Assembly (NCBI GenBank): GCA_947165795.1
Contig: CAMVBP010000038.1
Span: 1 to 12,315 of the forward strand
DNA from: an uncultured Treponema sp.
GTDB lineage: Bacteria > Spirochaetota > Spirochaetia > Treponematales > Treponemataceae
Direction of reading: 5' to 3'
DNA: 12,315 bases
Translations under genes and position numbers: made by a program
The notes under the pieces: model-generated
Database searches by the model: none
Seen by the model: only the letters and a program-made list of their open reading frames with translations
Told to the model about the DNA's origin: nothing
Shown: positions 7,071 to 12,315 of the stretch, one piece after another
How positions within the stretch are numbered: position 1 is the first letter of the stretch
Layout: the number at the start of each line of letters is the position of its first letter

Positions 7071-8447
7071 ATGGATTTGATTTACGGAATCAAAGACAAA
7101 CCAAAATTTGGTAAAGTAGTGCTGTTTGCATTGCAGCAGCTTCTTGCAATCATGGCTGCAACAATTGCAGTTCCGGCTATTATTAACGGAAATTGCGGAT
7201 GCGAACTTACAGCATCGGCTGCATTATTCGGCGCAGGGGTTGGATCTATTGTTTACTTATTGTTTACAAAGAGTTCCAGCCCTGTTTTTTTAGGAAGCTC
7301 TTTTGCTTTCATAGGTTCAATGTGTACAGCATTTGCAGGTGCCGCTTCTATGGCTGCAGGCTACTGGGGACTTATAATTGGTGCCGTAATGGCAGGCCTT
7401 GTATATGTAATCATTTCCATTATTGTAAAGGCTTTTGGCGTAGAATGGATTAACAAATTAATGCCGCCGGTAATCATCGGACCAACTGTTGCAATCATCG
7501 GACTTTCTCTTGCAGGAAACGCAGTAGGCGATGCAATGAAGTCTAATGTTGCTCCTGTAGTATTGGCAAATGGAAGTCACACTGCTGCATATTACATTGC
7601 AATTATATGTGCAATCGTAACACTCGGAGTTACAATGCTTTTTGCAACATACGGAAAGAAAATGGGAAAACTCATTCCTTTTATCTTAGGTATTCTTGCA
7701 GGTTATCTTTGTGCTTCTGTTTTTGCATTAATCGGAAAACTCAGCGGAAACGCAAACTTAATCGTTATTAACTACTCTGCCCTTACTTCTCTTGACTGGT
7801 CAAAATTCAGTTCATACTTCTCTTTCCCTAAATTCACATTTATGCTCGGCGGTTCAGACGGCTTAAAAGATATTTCTGGAACTTATCTTCTTACGCTCTT
7901 TACAGCCTATGTTCCTGTAGCATTTGTAGTATTTGCTGAACACATTGCAGACCACAAAAATCTTTCTACAATTGTTGGAAAAGATCTTCTTAAAGAACCT
8001 GGTCTTAACAGAACACTTTTAGGAGACGGAATTGGTTCTATGGCAGGAGCATTTTTCGGAGGCTGTCCAAATACAACTTACGGTGAATCAATCGGATGTG
8101 TAGCAATTACTCGCAACGCTTCTGTAGTTTCTATCTGGGGCTGTGCATTCTGCTGTCTTATTCTTTCTATGATTACTCCAATTGTTGCATTCTTGGAAAC
8201 AATTCCTTCTTGTGTAATGGGTGGAGTTTGTATTGCACTCTACGGATTTATTGCAGTATCAGGATTGAAGATGTTCCAGAGTGTAGATTTGAATAAAAAC
8301 AGAAATCTCTTTGTAGCTTCTGTAATCCTTATTACAGGTGTAGGCGGATTCTCAATCTCTTTTGGAAAGGTAACAATTACAACAGTTGCCTGCGCTTTAA
8401 TTCTTGGAATTCTTACAAATGTACTTCTCTCAAAAGAAGACGCATAA
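7071..8447 (+). CDS. uraA: Uracil permease, NCS2 family
   Basis: This is an inner-membrane nucleobase transporter, expected to bring in uracil with protons. Its 458 residues are almost entirely hydrophobic helices, consistent with the 14-span UraA fold (E. coli UraA has 429). Conserved signatures are LGSSFAF (74-80), AEHIADHKN (289-297, Glu290) and NTTYGESIG (334-342, Glu339). The two glutamates match the substrate-binding pair of UraA. Where E. coli UraA has a second histidine four residues after the first glutamate, this protein has Asp294, a form that I recall from other uracil/xanthine-type permeases, so xanthine or another base cannot be fully excluded. AAAAAGGAG eight bases before the ATG sets the start. 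It is monocistronic, with its own promoter and a strong terminator. No pyrimidine biosynthesis gene is adjacent. Confidence 0.9.
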   Translation: MDLIYGIKDKPKFGKVVLFALQQLLAIMAATIAVPAIINGNCGCELTASAALFGAGVGSIVYLLFTKSSSPVFLGSSFAFIGSMCTAFAGAASMAAGYWGLIIGAVMAGLVYVIISIIVKAFGVEWINKLMPPVIIGPTVAIIGLSLAGNAVGDAMKSNVAPVVLANGSHTAAYYIAIICAIVTLGVTMLFATYGKKMGKLIPFILGILAGYLCASVFALIGKLSGNANLIVINYSALTSLDWSKFSSYFSFPKFTFMLGGSDGLKDISGTYLLTLFTAYVPVAFVVFAEHIADHKNLSTIVGKDLLKEPGLNRTLLGDGIGSMAGAFFGGCPNTTYGESIGCVAITRNASVVSIWGCAFCCLILSMITPIVAFLETIPSCVMGGVCIALYGFIAVSGLKMFQSVDLNKNRNLFVASVILITGVGGFSISFGKVTITTVACALILGILTNVLLSKEDA

Positions 8448-8478
8448 TGAATTTTTAGATAAATAAAATATGCTTAAC

Positions 8479-8513
8479 AAAAAAGGGCTTTCGTAAACGA
8501 AAGCCCTTTTTTT
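8479..8513. terminator. Bidirectional intrinsic terminator
   Basis: GGGCTTTCG (8485-8493) and CGAAAGCCC (8498-8506) form a perfect nine-base-pair stem with a four-base loop, flanked by an A-run (8479-8484) and a T-run (8507-8513). It is therefore a complete terminator in both directions and serves the convergent permease and exported-protein genes. Confidence 0.95.
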
Positions 8514-8537
8514 CATCAATTTTATTTTAAAATTGTT

Positions 8538-8960
8538 TTATTTGTTCCATGTAATTTTTGTTTCGTAATGCTTGTTAGGATCTTTTGCAGGAACATCGTT
8601 GCGGTCAATTGTCATTTCAAGATCAGCATTCAAAGAAATTGGTTTTACAAATTTATATGAACGGCCAGTTTCAGAACAATCAAATGTTACTATAACTCCG
8701 TTAAGACCGGCAGAAGCCTTAAAGTTTTCTGCAGTATTTGTAAAATCATATACTACTTTACCATCTTTTTTAAGAACAATGCTATTTGTAGCAAATTCCC
8801 AGTCAGCATCCCATTTAGCATCGTGCCAAACGCCAGTTGGTGCATCTATGCCTGCAGGATACTTAACTCCTCTTACGCCAGAAACATCAACAGAATCCTC
8901 TGCGCTAAGAGCAAAAACAGCTCCCATAGCAAACAAAGCAGCAATAATAAGTTTTTTCAT
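8538..8960 (-). CDS. Small exported protein of unknown function
   Basis: I do not recognise this 140-residue protein. It opens with a clear Sec signal peptide: MKKL, a hydrophobic core to residue 17, and probable cleavage after Ala20 (ALSA/ED). There is no lipobox cysteine, so the product should be a free periplasmic or outer-surface protein of about 120 residues. The mature part looks beta-rich. It has a tryptophan cluster (WHDAKWDADWEF, 45-56), alternating strands such as SIVLKKDGKVVYDF (60-73), one cysteine (Cys95) and a charged C-terminus. The start has a strong GGAGG site and a good promoter (TTGCAA, 17 bases, TATCAT). It is a single-gene unit ending at the shared terminator. A binding or envelope role is plausible but unproven. 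Confidence 0.85.
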   Translation of the reverse strand: MKKLIIAALFAMGAVFALSAEDSVDVSGVRGVKYPAGIDAPTGVWHDAKWDADWEFATNSIVLKKDGKVVYDFTNTAENFKASAGLNGVIVTFDCSETGRSYKFVKPISLNADLEMTIDRNDVPAKDPNKHYETKITWNK

Positions 8961-8983
8961 TTATAAAACCTCCATAGTTACAA

Positions 8984-9012
8984 ATGATATTTAACAAATA
9001 GCAAATTTGCAA
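8984..9012 (-). promoter_or_regulatory. Promoter of the small exported protein gene
   Basis: On the minus strand TTGCAA (9007-9012, four of six) and TATCAT (8984-8989, five of six) are separated by exactly 17 bases. Transcription would begin near 8977, giving a short leader with GGAGG. A perfect ten-base palindrome, GCAAATTTGC (9001-9010), overlaps the -35 and could be an operator. Confidence 0.6.
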
Positions 9013-9022
9013 AAAAAGGTCA

Positions 9023-9742
9023 ATGTATGATAAAATGCAGGTTATGGAACCAATTAACTGGCTTTTTGCAGCACTTTTTATTATTACTTTTGGACTTTTT
9101 ATAACTTCGTATTGTATTAAAAAAGAATTGATTACAAAAATTACTTCAATTTTTCTGCTTCCGCTGTTTACTATAAATCCACTTTTATTTCATTTTCAGT
9201 TTATTCCGGATTCATATCATTGCATTTGTTATTCAATAATTGCATTTTTCTTTTTCTGGATTTTCCAGATTATGATGATTCTGAATAAAAATAAAATAAC
9301 AATGCGCGCTGCCAAGATTTTTTATCTTGCTGGAGTTTTTGTCTGGATTGATTTTTATAAATCAATATTCTATGTTTATGCGCCGCCTGTATGGCTTACA
9401 ATTATTTCTTCAATTGTTTTTCTTGGAATTATTATTATTACCTTATTTCTTATTTCTCCAAAAGGCTCTGTTTTTTCTTTTAAAAAAAATATCGTCCTTA
9501 TTATTACAATTGCCGCAATTGAATTTCTTGTTTATGCCAGTTTCGTTGCATTAATTTATAGTCATAAAGCAAATAATATTATTCTTTTTATTGGAATGAT
9601 TTTATTACTTTTTTCAATTATTTTTTACATGATAGAAGCGATGTACAAAAACGTAAAATTCGCAAAAGAAATAAGGCAGACCGCAATTATACTTTCGCAA
9701 TTTGCAATCTGCCTTTCAAACTTACTGATTTTTGCTTTATAG
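9023..9742 (+). CDS. Polytopic membrane protein, possibly YhhN/TMEM86 (lysoplasmalogenase) family
   Basis: These 239 residues form about eight hydrophobic helices (roughly 13-31, 38-58, 64-86, 97-117, 122-144, 155-179, 184-206, 219-237) with short basic loops and no signal peptide. The size, helix count and some local patterns recall YhhN/TMEM86 proteins, which cleave the vinyl-ether bond of lysoplasmalogens: a Leu-Ala-Gly-Val-Phe stretch at 102-106, VYASFVALIY at 170-179, a Gly-rich helix at 188-206, and a final helix with SQFAICLSNLLI. The match is remote and made by eye. The start is uncertain: ATG codons at 9023, 9035 and 9044 are in frame and none has a well-spaced ribosome site. TATGAT at 9026-9031 could be a -10 that favours 9044. 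T-rich codon use is explained by its many Phe, Ile and Leu residues. Its stop lies one base from the dapB stop on the other strand. Confidence 0.7.
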   Translation: MYDKMQVMEPINWLFAALFIITFGLFITSYCIKKELITKITSIFLLPLFTINPLLFHFQFIPDSYHCICYSIIAFFFFWIFQIMMILNKNKITMRAAKIFYLAGVFVWIDFYKSIFYVYAPPVWLTIISSIVFLGIIIITLFLISPKGSVFSFKKNIVLIITIAAIEFLVYASFVALIYSHKANNIILFIGMILLLFSIIFYMIEAMYKNVKFAKEIRQTAIILSQFAICLSNLLIFAL

Positions 9743-9743
9743 A

Positions 9744-10523
9744 TTAAAAGAGATCGTCCCAGTCAAAAAGCTTTCCTTTTACAAGACGGCCACTTTTTAA
9801 ACCTGAATCGAGTTTTTCAAGAGCCTTTACAGCACCGTTTGCAAAACCTTCGCGGCTTCTTGCAGTATGAGTCAATTCAATAGTATCTGCTGTTCCATCA
9901 AAGAAAACCTTATGTGTTCCCGGAATGTTTCCGCAGCGTGTTGAACTTACATGAAGCTGATTAGCCTTTGGACGCTCATGGAATGCATCTGTAACAATCT
10001 CTGTTTTAGATGAATTGCCGAGCATTACACGCCTTGCAACTTCGAGCGCTGTTCCGCTAGGGCTATCTGCCTTCTGGTTGTGATGTGCTTCCCAGGTTGC
10101 AACATCGTATTCAGAAAATTCTGCCATAATTTTTGAAGCTTCTTCTACAATTTTGTAGAACATATTTACGCCGATAGAAAAATTAGCAGAAGTCATAATT
10201 GCTCCGCCAACATTTTTTGCAAGTTCAGCAACTTCATCTTTTTTATCATTCCAGCCGGTTGTTCCTACAACAAGTGGAAGTCCAAGAGGAAGCAGTGCTT
10301 TTATATTTCCCATTACAGCAGTCGGGTGAGAAAATTCAATTATTCCTTCTGCACCACTGGATTTAACTGCACGAACTACAGCTTCTCCGTCTCCCGCTGC
10401 AATTTTTACAGAAGCATCTTCAGCTGCAACATCAATTGTAACGACAACTTCATGACCGGCACGCTTTGCAGCCTGCTCAATCATATGCCCCATTTTTCCA
10501 TAACCAACTAATGCTATTTTCAC
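9744..10523 (-). CDS. dapB: 4-hydroxy-tetrahydrodipicolinate reductase
   Basis: DapB is a cytoplasmic NAD(P)H enzyme that reduces hydroxy-tetrahydrodipicolinate to tetrahydrodipicolinate in the diaminopimelate/lysine pathway. Its 259 residues are normal length. The N-terminal nucleotide fold has GYGKMG (7-12), followed by the conserved VGTTGW (86-91) and SANFSIGVN (112-120). The catalytic and substrate segment is EAHHNQKADSPSGTAL (145-160), with His147 and Lys151 and the DSPSGT loop. HTARSREGFANGA near 219-231 is the conserved C-terminal part. Translation starts at GTG (10521-10523) behind a strong AAGGAGG site. It follows lysC by 15 bases in the same operon. There is no room for a terminator, because the convergent neighbour ends one base away. 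Confidence 0.96.
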   Translation of the reverse strand: MKIALVGYGKMGHMIEQAAKRAGHEVVVTIDVAAEDASVKIAAGDGEAVVRAVKSSGAEGIIEFSHPTAVMGNIKALLPLGLPLVVGTTGWNDKKDEVAELAKNVGGAIMTSANFSIGVNMFYKIVEEASKIMAEFSEYDVATWEAHHNQKADSPSGTALEVARRVMLGNSSKTEIVTDAFHERPKANQLHVSSTRCGNIPGTHKVFFDGTADTIELTHTARSREGFANGAVKALEKLDSGLKSGRLVKGKLFDWDDLF

Positions 10524-10538
10524 AGTAGCCTCCTTTTA

Positions 10539-11864
10539 TTAACTAAAATATGCATTATGAAGAATCTGAACAGTTTTATCTGCTTCATCATCATCAACAA
10601 TCATACTGATATTTACTTTACTTGCACCCTGGCTTATCATCTGTACATTAATGCCAGCATCTGCAAGTGCTTCAAAACCGCTTGCAAGAATTGCGCTTGA
10701 ATGAGCAGCATCACAAATAATTGTAACAATTGATTTTCCTGTTCTAACAGTAACTTCGCTGGCCTGCTCAAGATCTTTTACAAGTCCGCTTAAGTCTGAC
10801 TTTGTATTTACTGTAAGCGAAACAGAAACTTCAGATGTTGCAATTACATCAATACTTATATTCCATTTGAGGAAATTATTGAATATGTGGGCAAGAAAGC
10901 CTGCGGCACCAAGCATTCTTGAACTGATAATATCAATCAAAGTAATATGTTTTACAGTAGTAATTGCACAAACCGGAGGAACTTTTCCTGAATGTTTTTC
11001 TACAATAATTGAACCAGGGCTTGTAATATTATAGGAATTCTTTACACGCACCGGAGTTCCTGTTTTACGGACAGGTACCATAGAACGCGGATGAAGAACC
11101 TGAGCTCCAAACATAGCAAGCTCCTGAGCTTCTTCATAAGTAACTTCCGGAACAGGTTTTGCATCTTTTACAACACGAGGATCTGTAGTAAGAATTCCGT
11201 CTACATCTTTCCAGGTCTGAACTTCTTCGGCATGCATTGCAGCACCAATCATAGTTGCAGTAAGGTCTGAACCGCCGCGACCAAGTGTTGTAATATTTCC
11301 CTTAGCATCTTTTGCAATAAAGCCTGTTACAATAGGAATACGCAAATCTGTTCCATTTTTATATTCATTCAAACCGGCAGGAATAGTTTCCCAAACTTCA
11401 TCAAGAAGCTCTGCCGACATATAATTGCTGTCAGACTTAAATCCAATATCCCATGAATCATAAAACTGAGCAGGAATATTCTGATTTTCAAGATAAGCAG
11501 CCATCATTCTAACGCTCATACGTTCGCCAAAAGAAACAAGATAATCGCGGGAACGTTTGCTTACTTCTTTAAGCATGGAAATACCTGTAAGCAGCTGTTT
11601 TAATTCAACGAGCAAAGCCTGAATTGTATCTATATTGATTCCAAGTTCAGCTGCAGTATCTTCGTGAAGTTTTGCAACTCCAGCTACATCTACAATTCCT
11701 TCTACAGCCTTATCAGCAGCTTCTAAAAGATGGTCTGTTGTATCTCCCATTGCAGATAATACAACAACTGGCTTTTTTTCCTGATAAGCCTTAATGATAG
11801 AAGCAACATGCTTAATTCTCTCTGCATTAGCGACAGAAGAGCCGCCGAATTTCATTACGATCAT
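10539..11864 (-). CDS. lysC: Aspartate kinase, LysC (AK-III) type
   Basis: LysC catalyses the first step of the aspartate family pathway, ATP-dependent phosphorylation of aspartate. This 441-residue monofunctional form is close in length and sequence style to E. coli LysC (449). The catalytic domain has KFGGSSVA (5-12), GRGGSDLTA (195-203), WKDVDGI (218-224) and TTDPRVV (226-232). Two C-terminal ACT domains follow (about 305-370 and 377-441). The first holds MLGAAGFLA and DVIATSEVS (339-347), which align with the lysine-binding segments of E. coli AK-III, so feedback inhibition by lysine is likely (inference). AAGGA seven bases before the ATG supports the start, and the in-frame ATG three codons on is less well placed. 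It is first in a two-gene operon with dapB. The short leader has no room for a lysine riboswitch. Confidence 0.96.
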   Translation of the reverse strand: MIVMKFGGSSVANAERIKHVASIIKAYQEKKPVVVLSAMGDTTDHLLEAADKAVEGIVDVAGVAKLHEDTAAELGINIDTIQALLVELKQLLTGISMLKEVSKRSRDYLVSFGERMSVRMMAAYLENQNIPAQFYDSWDIGFKSDSNYMSAELLDEVWETIPAGLNEYKNGTDLRIPIVTGFIAKDAKGNITTLGRGGSDLTATMIGAAMHAEEVQTWKDVDGILTTDPRVVKDAKPVPEVTYEEAQELAMFGAQVLHPRSMVPVRKTGTPVRVKNSYNITSPGSIIVEKHSGKVPPVCAITTVKHITLIDIISSRMLGAAGFLAHIFNNFLKWNISIDVIATSEVSVSLTVNTKSDLSGLVKDLEQASEVTVRTGKSIVTIICDAAHSSAILASGFEALADAGINVQMISQGASKVNISMIVDDDEADKTVQILHNAYFS

Positions 11865-11899
11865 AGAATATTCCTTTTAATTATTTTTACGATAGAATG

Positions 11900-11928
11900 A
11901 TTATAGTGATTTGCGGCTCTGGTGGGAA
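11900..11928 (-). promoter_or_regulatory. Promoter of the lysC-dapB operon
   Basis: On the minus strand a perfect TATAAT (11900-11905) lies 17 bases downstream of TTCCCA (11923-11928, four of six matches). The expected start near 11893 leaves a leader of about 28 bases ending in the AAGGA site of lysC. Confidence 0.65.
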
Positions 11929-11933
11929 GTATT

Positions 11934-11968
11934 TTTAGGTTTTAGGTGTCAGATGTTAGATTTTAGGG
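11934..11968. repeat. Degenerate tandem heptamer tract (TTTAGGT-like)
   Basis: Five seven-base units lie head to tail: TTTAGGT, TTTAGGT, GTCAGAT, GTTAGAT, TTTAGGG. The first two are identical and the others differ at one to four positions. The tract is purine-rich at one strand's G/A positions and starts six bases upstream of the lysC -35. Function is unknown; an activator-binding site or a decayed microsatellite are both possible. Confidence 0.6.
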
Positions 11969-11982
11969 GGCAGTTATTTGAA

Positions 11983-12052
11983 CACATCGCCTGCCGCATT
12001 GTGAATGGATTTTATTAATTTTGGCAGACCCGCTAATTTTGTTAGCGATGCC
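11983..12052. repeat. Array unit 1 (degenerate)
   Basis: CACA (11983-11986) faces TGTG near 12000 around a short CGC/GCG-type core. After the linker a larger hairpin follows: CGCTAA (12031-12036) pairs perfectly with TTAGCG (12042-12047), with GGCA (12023-12026) and TGCC (12049-12052) pairing outside it. The box is less conserved than in the other units, so this looks like an older copy. Confidence 0.45.
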
Positions 12053-12058
12053 TACCAA

Positions 12059-12113
12059 ACACATGCGTCGGGCTGAAGCCCGCCGCGATCTGTGTGGAAA
12101 TTATTTACATGTG
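12059..12113. repeat. Array unit 2, 55-base repeat (copy A)
   Basis: Identical over all 55 bases to 12261-12315. Hairpin 1 is CGGGCT (12069-12074) with AGCCCG (12077-12082), inside GCG/CGC and ACACA/TGTGT pairs. The unit then runs into a different hairpin 2, GTGCGC (12111-12116) with GCGCAC (12121-12126), and a weaker TTAGTT/AACTAA palindrome follows at about 12157-12177. Confidence 0.85.
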
Positions 12114-12178
12114 CGCTCTCGCGCACTGCGATTCCACTCAGCTTCTATCGGTGTATTTAGTTAGAACTTCCAACTAAG

Positions 12179-12258
12179 CACATGCGTCGTGCAAGCACGC
12201 CGCGCTGTGTAAGGAAATTATCTTACACGTCGGATTGCGCTACTGCGCAGATCCGACG
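12179..12258. repeat. Array unit 3 (variant stems)
   Basis: The fixed box (12179-12189) is intact, but hairpin 1 is CGTGC (12188-12192) with GCACG (12195-12199). One pair has changed from G-C to T-A with pairing kept. A second hairpin, GTGTAAG (12207-12213) with CTTACAC (12222-12228), is perfect here. The third is long: CGTCGGAT-TGCGC (12228-12240) with GCGCA-ATCCGACG (12245-12258), thirteen pairs with one bulged base. Confidence 0.8.
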
Positions 12259-12260
12259 AG

Positions 12261-12315
12261 ACACATGCGTCGGGCTGAAGCCCGCCGCGATCTGTGTGGA
12301 AATTATTTACATGTG
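12261..12315. repeat. Array unit 4, 55-base repeat (copy B, cut by window end)
   Basis: This is the exact copy of 12059-12113. Hairpin 1 lies at 12271-12284. The identity runs to the last base of the window, so the true repeat may be longer and the array probably continues to the right. Confidence 0.85.

Larger units (their letters stand above)
11983..12315. repeat. Modular array of palindromic intergenic repeats (continues past window edge)
   Basis: About 330 bases with no gene are built from four related units. Each has a fixed box (CACATGCGTCG in three units, CACATCGC in the first) that opens hairpin 1, closed by TGTG. Then comes a linker with GGAAATTAT or a variant, then hairpin 2 with a unit-specific stem. 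The fixed box occurs at 12060, 12179 and 12262, so the spacing is irregular (119 and 83). Overall it resembles REP/BIME-type dispersed repeats. No transposase or RAYT gene is visible here. Confidence 0.75.

Noticed and set aside
8572..8994. 140-codon open frame on the plus strand
   Set aside because: It lies antisense to the exported-protein gene, which has a signal peptide, ribosome site, promoter and terminator; the plus-strand product has no recognisable domain.
11865..11893. Lysine riboswitch ahead of lysC
   Set aside because: The leader from the predicted promoter is about 28 bases; an L-box needs far more.
12023..12177. Integron attC sites (TTAG/CTAA palindromes)
   Set aside because: The GTTAG-like cores do not fit the GTTRRRY/RYYYAAC consensus, the order of half-sites is wrong at 12157-12177, and there are no cassette genes or integrase.
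12059..12315. CRISPR array
   Set aside because: Only two identical repeats, irregular spacing, palindromic and structured intervening DNA, and no cas gene.

Overview
The window looks like chromosomal DNA of a low-GC spirochaete, most likely a Treponema relative. This is an inference from the style of the proteins (the Lon N-terminus, the Ser/Thr kinase and FHA protein set, an orphan small exported protein) and from AT-rich intergenic DNA with clear TATAAT boxes. No rRNA, tRNA, CRISPR array, transposase or phage gene was seen.

Layout. Bases 2-304 (+) hold the C-terminal end of an alpha/beta-hydrolase esterase entering from the left edge. A minus-strand block then runs from 6936 down to 335. 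In transcription order it holds a DUF2974/Mbeg1-like alpha/beta hydrolase, a small FHA-domain protein, a metallophosphatase resembling the PPP family, a membrane-anchored Ser/Thr protein kinase, and Lon protease. The gaps are only 12-37 bases, so this looks like one operon carrying a writer, an eraser and a reader of protein phosphorylation plus two possible effectors. A 134-base divergent control region with an imperfect inverted repeat separates it from a plus-strand NCS2 uracil permease (7071-8447). The permease ends in a strong bidirectional terminator shared with a convergent gene for a small exported protein (8538-8960, minus). A plus-strand multi-spanning membrane protein resembling YhhN/TMEM86 lysoplasmalogenases (9023-9742) stops one base from the end of a convergent lysC-dapB operon (11864-9744, minus), which encodes two enzymes of the aspartate/diaminopimelate/lysine pathway.

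The right end (11865-12315) is non-coding. It holds the lysC promoter, a degenerate tandem heptamer tract related to TTTAGGT, and a modular array of palindromic repeats. In the array a fixed box is followed by hairpins whose stems differ in sequence but keep their pairing. Two 55-base units are identical, and the second is cut by the window edge.

The items most worth following are the phospho-signalling operon, with its possible leaderless FHA transcript and GarA-like FHA N-terminus, and the palindromic repeat array upstream of lysC. Nothing here can be firmly called a new system from sequence alone.
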